A stretch of 64,000 nucleotides of DNA from MED-G105 sp038522945 (GTDB lineage: Bacteria > Pseudomonadota > Alphaproteobacteria > Caulobacterales > Parvularculaceae): assembly GCA_038522945.1 (NCBI GenBank), contig JBCBJV010000004.1, forward strand, positions 124,001 through 188,000. The letters are read 5' to 3'. Below the pieces are notes generated by a model. The model did no database searches. It saw only the letters and a list, made by a program, of their open reading frames with translations, and was not told the origin of the DNA. Each line of letters begins with the position of its first letter. Position 1 is the first letter of the stretch. This document shows, piece after piece, positions 17,560 to 25,620 of this stretch. The position numbers and the translations under genes were made by a program.

Positions 17560-19388
17560 CCATGAATGAACCAGCGCGTATTTTCAGTTCCCATGGCACC
17601 ATCACGAAAAACCCAATAGCGTCGGCCGTTTTCATCTTCGAGACGATAATAATCGCGCGCAAAAGTTTCACCGAGCCGCCATTCACCGAGGATGCGTTCC
17701 GGACCTGAGGCTTTGGCGATACGATAGGAGACGCGACGCCAGATAAAACGCGCAGGAGGGCTGTCGGGCGCAAGAGCCAAAGCATCAACCGGTTCCGGAC
17801 GTTCAAAAAGAACAAGGGGCCTATCGGGAGCGGACCTTTTCGCAGCAGCACTGACAGCCAAATCAGTTTTCCAGCCCTGCATCGCTATCTGGTTTTGCGT
17901 GCTAGCTTTTTGATCAGCCTCAAGACCGCTAAGAACACTTATCGCGCGCTCAGCCCGTTCGGGGGTAAATGTATCTTCTGGAAGCCGCCGATAGACAGCA
18001 TTGGAACCCAGATGATTAGCAAGCTGCGCCGCCAGCACATTAAGCGTATGGGCGCCAGACCTCTTAAGCGCATCCTGCTGAACGGCGGCGAGCGGAGCAA
18101 GCCCTGCAGCGGACAAGCGAAAACTTTCAAAACCAAAGCCTGGATCAACGGGCTGGTCACCCTTTTCAAACTTAAGACGGAAAAGGCGCAAAATCAGGTC
18201 CGGCGCCCGTGTTGGCGCACCCACTCGAATGGTCTCTTCGATAAAGGAATGATCCAATCGAAAAAGATGGAGATCAAACTGGCGCGCTCCTTTTCCGCAT
18301 ACCAGCAACTTATCGGACATCTCACTGGCAAGTCCTGCCAATATCTCAAGGACAACGTCAATGGTCATTACCGGTTCAGGCACGGACCGCTGAACGGATA
18401 AATCTGGCGGCGGCGCGATGGGTGATAAGCTTTCAAAAGCGTCACCGGTGACTTCATCAAGTCTTCTGACAAGAGACTTTCCAAACCGTTGGACAAGGCT
18501 TGATCGCGGTTGCCCCAAAACACTGCCAATCGTCTTAAGACCGACAGTTTTAAGGCCCTCAACCGTTTTCGGTGAAAGACCCATTGCCTCCACCGGCAAT
18601 GGTCTGACCAGATGAGGATGATCCTTTGGTGGTGCAATAAAGATATTCGCCATAGACTGATTTTCAAAAGAGAGCCTTTGGGTCGCCACAAGATCCCCGC
18701 GCCAGCCAGGATTGCGTCCACCACGATGGGGATCGGGCCGTTGGGGCGATACTCTTTTGAGTTTTCTTTTTTGTACCCGGCTAGATATTTTCTTCTTTGG
18801 ACTGATAATATCAATCCCAAACCGGGCAAGTGCCATTGCGGCGCCGGGTGTGTCGGCAATACTGGCACGCACCTGAATGGCGTGATGGTTAAAGCGGGCA
18901 AGGCCGTGGTGAACAAGAGCTTTCTCACCGCCAAAAAGATGCGCCACACCGGTGATATCCAAAAAGGCGACATCAATCCCGCGCCGTGCAACAAGAGGAC
19001 TGTACCGAAAAAGCGATTTCAACAGCTGACAAAAATCTCGTTCATCAGCCATTGTATCAAGGGGCGCTGCAATAAGCTTGGGGATCAGGGCTCGGGCTTC
19101 TGCTAAGGGCTGTCCAACGTAAAGACCTAGCTCACTTGCTGTCTTATCAAGACGCGCCAGCCGCAGTGCATTTTCAAATCTCTCATGAAGCACAAAGGGG
19201 GTGTTGTGTTGCGCTTTTTCTGTTTTTGCAGCGTCCTGGTCACGCCGCCGATGAAGATCGGTGGACAGGTATGGAAACCAAAGGGCCAACACCCGGCGCG
19301 ATGAGCGGAGGTTTTGTGTTTTGTCCTCCAGATCCAGGGCGCTCTCCTGATTGGAGGAAGCGTCGGCATTCAACGAAAGACTGTTCAT
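17547..19388 (-). CDS. imuB: ImuB, Y-family polymerase-like protein of the SOS mutasome
   Basis: Protein of 613 residues related to DinB/Y-family polymerases. In this family it is catalytically inactive and bridges DnaE2, ImuA and the sliding clamp. Family signatures are VLALWFPYLSTDLHRR (about 31-46), FLDITGVAHLFGG, a thumb/HhH region (LSPKTVEGLKTVGLKTIGSV) and a C-terminal domain ending in YWVFRDGAM. I see no clear QLxLF-type clamp motif. The ATG at 19388 has GGAGTGGAAAG upstream; the conserved part begins about 30 residues in, so a later alternative start is possible. Its first 149 bases overlap the end of imuA in another frame, and its stop overlaps dnaE2. Confidence 0.9.
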   Translation of the reverse strand: MNSLSLNADASSNQESALDLEDKTQNLRSSRRVLALWFPYLSTDLHRRRDQDAAKTEKAQHNTPFVLHERFENALRLARLDKTASELGLYVGQPLAEARALIPKLIAAPLDTMADERDFCQLLKSLFRYSPLVARRGIDVAFLDITGVAHLFGGEKALVHHGLARFNHHAIQVRASIADTPGAAMALARFGIDIISPKKKISSRVQKRKLKRVSPQRPDPHRGGRNPGWRGDLVATQRLSFENQSMANIFIAPPKDHPHLVRPLPVEAMGLSPKTVEGLKTVGLKTIGSVLGQPRSSLVQRFGKSLVRRLDEVTGDAFESLSPIAPPPDLSVQRSVPEPVMTIDVVLEILAGLASEMSDKLLVCGKGARQFDLHLFRLDHSFIEETIRVGAPTRAPDLILRLFRLKFEKGDQPVDPGFGFESFRLSAAGLAPLAAVQQDALKRSGAHTLNVLAAQLANHLGSNAVYRRLPEDTFTPERAERAISVLSGLEADQKASTQNQIAMQGWKTDLAVSAAAKRSAPDRPLVLFERPEPVDALALAPDSPPARFIWRRVSYRIAKASGPERILGEWRLGETFARDYYRLEDENGRRYWVFRDGAMGTENTRWFIHGCFS

Positions 19389-20250
19389 GGGCTTTCCACT
19401 CCACGTGATAGAGACGAGACAAGTCACCAGTGCCTTTTTCAAGACGTATACTGAATGATGGGTTACCAGGGCTTTTGTGGTCATAAAGAGGAGGCGAACT
19501 CGGTGCGGGCAGGACACGCCAGCGAAACGGTGCGCATGTTTCCGCTCCCACACCCTCTTCAAGACACCGCACAATAATAGGAAAGCCCCCGCTTGCCGTA
19601 GCCGCCAAATGCAAGCGACGCGTGGCTTTCAGGTCCAGTTGTTTGGCAGGCTTACGAAGCGCCAAAAGCGCAATCCCGCCAGCGCGCAGAACCTCTTCAG
19701 CCGCCCAAAGGGCTTTGGTATCATCCCGGGTACGGACAAAAAGAATACCTGACGGATCAATGCCCAATGCCATCATACCACGGGCGCTAAATGTCCCATC
19801 GCCATTGGCCTCGTGAGCTTTTTCAATTAGCGCAACGGCGTGGCGCTCCTTGTGCTGAAAAAGCGGGTCTTCGCCATGAATGCCCCCACCCAGACGCGAC
19901 ATGAGCCCCAGCGCAAATCCAACGGCAGACGGGAAGTCACGCCAGTCCCCAGCACGAACTTCATGGAGGGTACCTGCACGCGCCTGAACCCCCGGCCAAA
20001 GGGAAATGGTTTGCTGATGCCCGCGGGAGAGGCTTGCCGCATTTGCAGGCAAGCCTCTCCACTGGCTTCCCCCCTGCCCTTTGGCAACCAAAGCAGCACT
20101 TTCAACAATGGATCCATTGGGGCCTGATCCTTGATCCCCCGATGAAAATGCTGTTCGCGCATGGGCGCGCTCAAGTCGGCCGATATGTGCCCTTAAACGC
20201 GCAATCTTCTGGCCGCGCTGGCCCGCCACGCACGCCGCTTTCTCTGTCAT
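19240..20250 (-). CDS. imuA: ImuA, RecA-like partner of the mutasome
   Basis: First gene of the cassette; 336 residues. ImuA proteins are RecA-like ATPase-fold proteins needed with ImuB and DnaE2 for damage-induced mutagenesis. Support comes from position, from LHEVRAGDWRDFPSAVGFAL (about 96-115), from the core PSGILFVRTRDDTKALWAAE and from LAATASGGFPIIVRCL. A classic Walker A is not obvious, as is usual here. The family-like part ends near LYHVEWKAHEQSF; the last 45 or so residues are a poorly structured tail read through the imuB start region. The start is the ATG at 20250 (a GTG lies directly before it). Confidence 0.85.
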   Translation of the reverse strand: MTEKAACVAGQRGQKIARLRAHIGRLERAHARTAFSSGDQGSGPNGSIVESAALVAKGQGGSQWRGLPANAASLSRGHQQTISLWPGVQARAGTLHEVRAGDWRDFPSAVGFALGLMSRLGGGIHGEDPLFQHKERHAVALIEKAHEANGDGTFSARGMMALGIDPSGILFVRTRDDTKALWAAEEVLRAGGIALLALRKPAKQLDLKATRRLHLAATASGGFPIIVRCLEEGVGAETCAPFRWRVLPAPSSPPLYDHKSPGNPSFSIRLEKGTGDLSRLYHVEWKAHEQSFVECRRFLQSGERPGSGGQNTKPPLIAPGVGPLVSIPVHRSSSAA

Positions 20251-20325
20251 CACAACACCCCATGCTGACCCTCAAAACCCGGCACATTTTGCTGAAGCCA
20301 TAACTCAGCGCCCTGGAACGAAATA

Positions 20326-20340
20326 GAACAAAACAAGAAC
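20326..20340 (-). promoter_or_regulatory. SOS box (LexA operator) of the imuA-imuB-dnaE2 operon
   Basis: GAACAAAACAAGAAC, read on the minus strand as GTTCTTGTTTTGTTC, matches the alphaproteobacterial LexA operator GTTC-N7-GTTC exactly. It lies 75 bases upstream of the imuA start, a fitting place to block transcription. A further GAAC at 20316 is spaced by only six bases and is not a second perfect box. LexA itself is not in the window. Confidence 0.85.
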
Positions 20341-20672
20341 GAAAGAGTCAAGTAAGAATTGCCATAGCGACGGAGCGGTGATTCACCGCCCACCCGTGCA
20401 CCCCGCCCTGGCGGTAACCAGCTGGCACGCTCTCCCTCAACCTACCAACGCGCCTCACAAGCCTGCATTATAAAACGCATACTGAATTTAACCAATAAAA
20501 TTTGTATGCAGATTAAAAAGGCCGGTATTCACCAAGGTCGAAGCGGCGTGCAGGTCTGACCCAAGCCAACACATGACAGGAAGGTGAAGCCGGCAACGGT
20601 CACAAATCCTTGTCCTGATCCGGGATCATTCCTAAATATGAGCGTGTTTAATCTAACAAAAAGGATGGCCCG
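20341..20672. other. Intergenic region with an AT-rich inverted repeat
   Basis: About 330 bases between the SOS box and the next gene. GCATAC (20478-20483) and GTATGC (20504-20509) face each other around an AT-rich core, a possible regulatory dyad or promoter element for the downstream gene. A GC-rich direct stretch at 20380-20440 contains small hairpins without a T run. No gene is supported. Confidence 0.3.
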
Positions 20673-21146
20673 ATGGCGATTACCGAGACTGAACTGGATC
20701 AGGCGCGTACAGCTTGGGGAGATGCGCTTGTTGCAATTGCAAAAGCCTTTGAAGCAGATGGCATAGACGGTGCCCGCGCCATTGCAAACGATGTCCTTGA
20801 CGCCGCTTACGGCTACAATCTCGGCCCAGTCCTGTTCAAGCCGACCCTGGCAAGTGGCGAGAAAACCTTCCGCCCGACAAAGAAAGGGGCCCTTTCCTAT
20901 TTTGTCGGCCATGACCCGGATTTTCCACTGGACGGCGGCTTCGGCATCAAAGGCTGGCGAGAAGTCACCTCTGAGACGGCTGCACACTTCATCGAAGGCG
21001 ATGTTGCCATGTGGATGGGCTGGGTCACGATGACCGACAAAGACGGTCAGGTCACCAAAGTCGACAAGAGCTGGGGGTACAAAAAGGATGCAGAGGGAAC
21101 GCTGCGCATTGTGCTCCACCACTCCTCGCTTCCTTACCAACCTTAA
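20673..21146 (+). CDS. Conserved NTF2/SnoaL-like protein
   Basis: Protein of 157 residues, soluble, without a signal peptide. Features are AWGDALVAIAKAFEADG (helical N terminus), LFKPTLASGEKTFRPTKKGALSYF, an HFIEGDVAMWMGWVTMTDKDG strand pair and a closing RIVLHHSSLPYQP. This pattern recalls a group of bacterial proteins with the cone-shaped NTF2-like fold, some loosely annotated as phosphoribosyl-AMP cyclohydrolase; the zinc-binding Cys of that enzyme are absent here, so I do not accept that name. Function unknown. It is followed by a strong terminator and stands alone. Confidence 0.72.
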   Translation: MAITETELDQARTAWGDALVAIAKAFEADGIDGARAIANDVLDAAYGYNLGPVLFKPTLASGEKTFRPTKKGALSYFVGHDPDFPLDGGFGIKGWREVTSETAAHFIEGDVAMWMGWVTMTDKDGQVTKVDKSWGYKKDAEGTLRIVLHHSSLPYQP

Positions 21147-21205
21147 TTGCCAGCGCTTCAGCGTTTGATTGACTGGGCTAGCTGGCTCAGCTGAATGACA
21201 AAGAA

Positions 21206-21240
21206 GGCCCGGCATCACAAAAGATTTGCCGGGCCATTTT
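21206..21240 (+). terminator. Factor-independent terminator
   Basis: A perfect nine-base stem, GGCCCGGCA (21206-21214) with TGCCGGGCC (21227-21235), a 12-base loop and then ATTTT. It sits about 60 bases after the NTF2-like gene and before the convergent TetR gene, and could serve both directions. Confidence 0.8.
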
Positions 21241-21284
21241 ACGAGTGCATCCGAAAAAGTTTCAAGTAAACGCGACTGTCCTCT

Positions 21285-21839
21285 TCATCGCGCAAGCGTG
21301 CGCTCTAATGCGTTCATCGCTTTCATCAGATCGTCTTCATCAATAGCAAAGCTTAAAACCCCCAGCCCATCGATCATGGCAAGAAGCATAAGCGCCTCCA
21401 TCCGTCGACGTTCGAGATCTTGCGTTTCTAGTCGAGCCTCAATCCAGATCCTAAAGCCGTCGATCATACCTTGGGAAAGTTGCGCAAAGGGTATTTCACC
21501 ACGGCCAGCGCGCGCAGAAATCTCAATACTGACTTTCATATAGGGCCTTAACTGAGTGCCCATTGTGAGTTTTGCGCCCTGTTGGAATAACTCCAGTGGC
21601 GAGAGCTTGGGAACCTCCGGTATGGCACCCGCCAATATTACCGCCATTTCCGCAGCGATCTTCAGGATGATCGAAGACAAAAGATCGTTTTTGTTCGTGA
21701 AATAGTAAAGCAGCATCCGATCGCTGACGCCCGCCGCGTCCGCTAGATTTCGCAAGCTCGTTTGTTCAAACCCGTTTTCGAGAATATGCGCGGCCAGCCG
21801 GCTCGTCACCTGTTCTCTCTGGATTATTCGCTTTGACAT
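21285..21839 (-). CDS. TetR-family regulator
   Basis: Repressor of 184 residues. The helix-turn-helix is at about 10-55 (TSLRNLADAAGVSDRMLLYYFTNKNDL), and the C-terminal ligand-binding part is helical. The ATG at 21839 begins MSKRIIQREQV; the frame is open for 133 further codons upstream, but these run through the divergent gene and are not coding. A symmetric site (21873-21888) lies between it and the divergent membrane-protein gene, the usual layout for a repressor controlling itself and its neighbour. Ligand unknown. Confidence 0.88.
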   Translation of the reverse strand: MSKRIIQREQVTSRLAAHILENGFEQTSLRNLADAAGVSDRMLLYYFTNKNDLLSSIILKIAAEMAVILAGAIPEVPKLSPLELFQQGAKLTMGTQLRPYMKVSIEISARAGRGEIPFAQLSQGMIDGFRIWIEARLETQDLERRRMEALMLLAMIDGLGVLSFAIDEDDLMKAMNALERTLAR

Positions 21840-21872
21840 TTGACTTGTAGCACTTATTACATTTACTTTGAA

Positions 21873-21888
21873 TGTAGCAATCGCTACA
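21873..21888. promoter_or_regulatory. Probable TetR operator
   Basis: TGTAGCAATCGCTACA is a dyad with perfect six-base arms (TGTAGC/GCTACA), centred between the divergent starts at 21839 and 21907. A further TGTAGC half-site lies at 21846-21851. Assignment to the TetR regulator is inferred from position. Confidence 0.6.
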
Positions 21889-21906
21889 AAAATTAGAGAG
21901 GCGACT

Positions 21907-22290
21907 ATGACCCTGAACGAACTCGCGCCCTTACTCGCCCTTGGTGCATTTCTGGCCATAACTCTATCTGTTGCAACGTCACCTAACAGGCGGACATGGC
22001 AACTGCCTTTGCTCCTCCTTGTCGCTTTCTCAGCCTGGTCGATTTTCGCCGTCGTCACTGAGGGTCCTTTCGGCTTTTGGCCGGAACACATCCGAAACAA
22101 CTGGGGCAACCAAATCTGGTTTGACCTTTTGCTCGCACTTGGCGCGGCATTTTCTCTTATGGCAAGCCGCGCAAAACAGCTCGGCATGTCGCCACTTGGC
22201 TGGCTCGTATTCATTTGCCTGACCGGTAGTATCGGCATGTTGGCGATGCTGACGCGATATCTTTACCTCAGCGAAAAAGAGGCTGCTTAG
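21907..22290 (+). CDS. Small integral membrane protein under TetR control
   Basis: Protein of 127 residues with about four membrane helices (roughly 5-22, 30-50, 67-85 and 95-118). The stretch WFDLLLALGAAF followed by a basic loop and GWLVFICLTGSIG resembles DUF2834-type small membrane proteins, but I am not certain. The ATG at 21907 has AGAGAGGCG upstream; an earlier ATG at 21868 would put the operator inside the coding region. It is divergent from the TetR gene and the likely target of it. Function unknown. Confidence 0.7.
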   Translation: MTLNELAPLLALGAFLAITLSVATSPNRRTWQLPLLLLVAFSAWSIFAVVTEGPFGFWPEHIRNNWGNQIWFDLLLALGAAFSLMASRAKQLGMSPLGWLVFICLTGSIGMLAMLTRYLYLSEKEAA

Positions 22291-22397
22291 GCAAAAATCC
22301 GTGTCTGGTTAAGCGGCGAGGGACAAATACACTTCGCCCTTTCGCAAACGAGTGCTACACGGTCGGAACTTTTCAATTCTTCGACGAACGAGCCTCG

Positions 22398-23012
22398 ATG
22401 ACGAATCATTTGCACAAAGGCGACTTGCCCGCCGATCTTGATCTAGGGCCGATTGTGGCCATCGACAGCGAAACCATGGGATTGAATCCCCACCGCGACC
22501 GCTTGTGTGTGGTCCAACTCTCCAATGGCGACGGCCATGCCCACCTCGTTCAACTAGACCGAAACACCTACGAAGCGCCGCGGCTGAAGGCCTTACTAGA
22601 AGACGCTCAGGTTCTGAAGATCTTCCATTTCGCTCGTTTTGACGTCGCTGCCTTCATGCAATGGCTCAGCGTGACGACCGCTCCAGTATATTGTACGAAA
22701 ATCGCATCCAAACTCTCGCGGACCTACACTGATCGACATGGCCTAAAGGATGTTAGCCGGGAACTCGCCGGGGTTGAAATGTCCAAGCAGCAACAGTCTT
22801 CGGACTGGGGCGCAGACGAATTAACCTCAGCGCAAATCGAGTATGCTGCCTCCGATGTACTCCATCTCCATGAAATTAAAGAGAAACTGGACGCAATGTT
22901 AGCCCGTGAAGGGCGCACCACCATAGCGCAGGCCTGTTTCGATTTCTTGCCAGCGAGAGCCGCTCTCGACTTAGCCGGGTGGGACGAGGTCGACATCTTT
23001 GCGCACTCTTGA
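22398..23012 (+). CDS. rnd: Ribonuclease D-like 3'-5' exonuclease
   Basis: DEDDy-family exonuclease of 204 residues, the short alphaproteobacterial form that has only the nuclease domain and lacks the HRDC domains of E. coli RNase D. Motif ExoI is IDSETMGL (about 22-29), ExoII is KIFHFARFDVAAF (about 75-87) and ExoIII is the YAASDVLHL region (about 149-157), giving the acidic residues and Tyr of the active site. Role in RNA 3'-end trimming is inferred from the family. It begins the conserved run towards lptC. Confidence 0.88.
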   Translation: MTNHLHKGDLPADLDLGPIVAIDSETMGLNPHRDRLCVVQLSNGDGHAHLVQLDRNTYEAPRLKALLEDAQVLKIFHFARFDVAAFMQWLSVTTAPVYCTKIASKLSRTYTDRHGLKDVSRELAGVEMSKQQQSSDWGADELTSAQIEYAASDVLHLHEIKEKLDAMLAREGRTTIAQACFDFLPARAALDLAGWDEVDIFAHS

Positions 23013-23283
23013 TGCACCGGGAGAAATATTGCCCTCCTTGGCCGAGCGCGAAAATAGGTTTCTGTCCGGTCAGTTATTCTTGCGCTAAGGCCCTGTTTCC
23101 CCGAAACTAAATTCTGACACAAAATTTAAGGACGGTGACGAAATTGGCAGGGGTCATCTCGTTTATCGAGCCGCCTGCTGTTTACCGAGATCCCGCTAGA
23201 AACATTGGCTCCGACATTGGCCATGACATTCGCCTACAACCTGGCAGCAGTCTTAATCGAAAGGCCCCCAGACGAATAACCCT

Positions 23284-24129
23284 ATGAGCGCCACGCATCG
23301 CATATCAACGGCCGTCGCCAACAAGCCGCGCCCGCAAACATCTGGCAATCAGACGCCCGGTAACTCGGCGCGCCCCAGGCTGGAGAACCTGCCCAACCAA
23401 GCGCGCATGACCGGCGAAGAGGCGCAAGCCCGCTCGCGAATGGTCCGGCGCCTCCGAATTGCGTTGCCCGTCGGTGCCCTCTTTTTGATTGGCCTGTTCT
23501 TTGTGAATGCCGGTCGAAACGCACCGGAACCGGTCTTCCTGGATGAGTTTAAAGACGTCACCGCTACGGCCGAAGACCTACGGATGAAAAATCCTACTTT
23601 TTCCGGGATTGATGCCAAGGGGAAACCATTCGACATTACCGCCGAGGCTGCAATCCAAAGTCCTGAGACGGACAAAATCGTCGACCTTGAATTTCCAAGA
23701 GCTGTGACACGGTCTGACGACGAAACGTCTGTTGTGACAGCCAAGGCCGGGCAGTTTCGCTCGGAGGAAAACCTGCTCTTTCTGCGTGAAGATGTGCGCT
23801 TCGAGCATGAAATAGCCGGCGAGAACTACGTTTTGATCACACCGGCAGCAAAGGTTGCAATTGATCAGGAGACGGTCGAAAGCGATACAGGCGTTAACGG
23901 GATGGGTCCGGATGGGTCGACCCTTCGCGCAGACACTATGCACGCCGATAATGGATCAGGCGTTATCCGTTTCGAAGGAAACGTCAGTATGCGCATCTAC
24001 CCTTCCGATGAGGCGGGGTTATCACTTCCGGGCAAAGTAAATTCAGATGGCGGCGAAAGTGCCGCTGGTGATAAACGCGATGAGGGGGAAACCGCGTCGC
24101 AGAAAGATAATACTGAGGATGGGGAATAA
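23284..24129 (+). CDS. lptC: LPS export protein LptC
   Basis: Bitopic inner-membrane protein of the Lpt bridge that receives LPS from LptB2FG and passes it to LptA. It has 281 residues, longer than the E. coli protein (191), with a roughly 55-residue polar N-terminal extension before the membrane helix (RIALPVGALFLIGLFFVNAG, about 58-77) and a low-complexity acidic tail after about 245. The core has the LptC-type beta-strand repeats. The stop overlaps the lptA start (TAATG). About 270 bases before it hold no gene. Confidence 0.9.
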   Translation: MSATHRISTAVANKPRPQTSGNQTPGNSARPRLENLPNQARMTGEEAQARSRMVRRLRIALPVGALFLIGLFFVNAGRNAPEPVFLDEFKDVTATAEDLRMKNPTFSGIDAKGKPFDITAEAAIQSPETDKIVDLEFPRAVTRSDDETSVVTAKAGQFRSEENLLFLREDVRFEHEIAGENYVLITPAAKVAIDQETVESDTGVNGMGPDGSTLRADTMHADNGSGVIRFEGNVSMRIYPSDEAGLSLPGKVNSDGGESAAGDKRDEGETASQKDNTEDGE

Positions 24130-24677
24130 TGAACGGGGTACTGAACAATAGCGAGATGGCGGTCCGACTTCGTATCAAGACCGGCTCTATCGCATGTATT
24201 CTTGGGATATCATTGCTTGTAAGTGCGATATGCCAGGCCGCAGTCGCGCAACTCGCACCAGAGGCATCTGACGAGCCAATCGATATCACAGGCGATAGCC
24301 TGGAGCTCATCGATGATGTTGCGATCTGGCGGGGAAACGTACGCGCTATCCAGGGCGAGGCAATCCTTACCTCGAAGGAACTCATCGCCACGCTGGACGA
24401 TGCTGGCGGCTTTAAGACCATTAAAGCCGTGGGCGGCATGCGGTACTCCAACGGCAAAGAAGCGATCACGGGGCGCGAGGGCCTTTACGACGCCCTTGAA
24501 CGGACCATCACGGTGACTGACGATGTGGTCGTCACACAAGGTAAACAAGTGATGACCGGCGGCGCGCTCGTCTATTGGATCGACACCGGGCAATTGCGCT
24601 TTACGGCCCCTTCAGGGCGACGCATTCGCGGCATATTCCATCCAAACGAAGCTGAAACGCCTCAGCCGCAATCATAA
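24129..24677 (+). CDS. lptA: LPS transport periplasmic protein LptA
   Basis: Periplasmic beta-jellyroll protein of 182 residues that carries LPS between LptC and LptD. A Sec signal peptide lies at about 15-41 (GISLLVSAICQAAVAQ). The OstA-type domain has ITGDSLELIDDVAIWRGNV, AILTSKELIATL and TGGALVYWIDTGQLRF. Its ATG overlaps the lptC stop by one base, so the two are translationally coupled. Confidence 0.93.
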   Translation: MNGVLNNSEMAVRLRIKTGSIACILGISLLVSAICQAAVAQLAPEASDEPIDITGDSLELIDDVAIWRGNVRAIQGEAILTSKELIATLDDAGGFKTIKAVGGMRYSNGKEAITGREGLYDALERTITVTDDVVVTQGKQVMTGGALVYWIDTGQLRFTAPSGRRIRGIFHPNEAETPQPQS

Positions 24678-24759
24678 CTGCTCTTTCCATACCGAAGTCT
24701 CTTGAAATTTAGGGATTTCACCAAACTTTAAATGGACTGGGCGCAAACTGGAAAGCGAC

Positions 24760-25587
24760 ATGACTATGACGTCGAACATTTCTCCCAGCGCTTCAGCTGG
24801 CACCGGGCTAAATGCCGAAGCAGCTTTGGCGGCCGAAGCTTCACGGCCGAAGGTTGTCGAAGGTGATGGTGGCTTATTGGCTGAAAACCTCGCTAAGAGC
24901 TTTAAGCGACGGCCGGTCGTGCGCGGCGTTTCGATGCGGGTCAACCGTGGTGAAGTTGTCGGTCTGCTCGGCCCCAATGGCGCAGGCAAAACTACCTGTT
25001 TTTACATGATAACCGGTCTTATCCCAGTCGACTATGGACGGATCATGATTGACGGCCTCGATGCCACGCGCTTGCCCATGTATCAGCGAGCACGTCTCGG
25101 AGTTGGCTACCTGCCCCAGGAAGCCTCAATTTTCCGTGGCCTGACAGTTGAACAAAACTTGCGGGCTGTCATTGAGCTTGTGGAGCGCAACAAAGACAAG
25201 CAGCAGGCATTGATCGACGATCTGCTGACGGAGTTTAACATTACCCATATCCGGTCTGCGCCCGCCCTTGCACTCTCAGGGGGTGAGCGCCGCCGCGTAG
25301 AGATTGCCCGTGCACTCGCGACGGGACCAGCTTTCATGCTGCTCGATGAACCATTTGCCGGGATCGACCCGCTCGCCATCGCCGATATCCGTGAGCTCGT
25401 CACGCATTTGCGCGACCGCGGTCTGGGCGTTTTGATTACTGACCACAATGTGCGCGAGACACTCGATATTATTGATCGCGCTTACATCATTCATGAAGGA
25501 CAGGTGCTTATAGAAGGGGCACCTGACGACATTGTCGGCGACAAGGATGTCCGGCGGGTTTATCTGGGCGATGGTTTCCAGATGTAA
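24760..25587 (+). CDS. lptB: LPS export ABC transporter ATPase LptB
   Basis: ATPase of the LptB2FG transporter, 275 residues. Walker A is GPNGAGKTT (about 72-80), the Q-loop is in YLPQEASIFRG, the signature LSGGERRRVEIARAL, Walker B FMLLDEPFAGIDP and the switch ITDHNVRET. The YLPQEASIFR stretch is characteristic of LptB. An N-terminal tail of about 40 residues precedes the usual start of the family and may be disordered. It follows lptA by 82 bases and precedes rpoN by 33. Confidence 0.96.
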   Translation: MTMTSNISPSASAGTGLNAEAALAAEASRPKVVEGDGGLLAENLAKSFKRRPVVRGVSMRVNRGEVVGLLGPNGAGKTTCFYMITGLIPVDYGRIMIDGLDATRLPMYQRARLGVGYLPQEASIFRGLTVEQNLRAVIELVERNKDKQQALIDDLLTEFNITHIRSAPALALSGGERRRVEIARALATGPAFMLLDEPFAGIDPLAIADIRELVTHLRDRGLGVLITDHNVRETLDIIDRAYIIHEGQVLIEGAPDDIVGDKDVRRVYLGDGFQM

Positions 25588-25620
25588 CTTCGCCGGCTTT
25601 AGGGAGAGCAAGGGGGCAGT

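Noticed and set aside
18368..18994. Open frame of 208 codons on the minus strand
   Set aside because: Lies wholly inside imuB in another frame; no family resemblance.
20316..20329. A second SOS box upstream of imuA
   Set aside because: The two GAAC elements are six bases apart, not seven; only 20326-20340 fits the operator.
20673..21146. Phosphoribosyl-AMP cyclohydrolase
   Set aside because: Some similar proteins carry this name, but the zinc-binding Cys residues of HisI are absent and no his genes are near.
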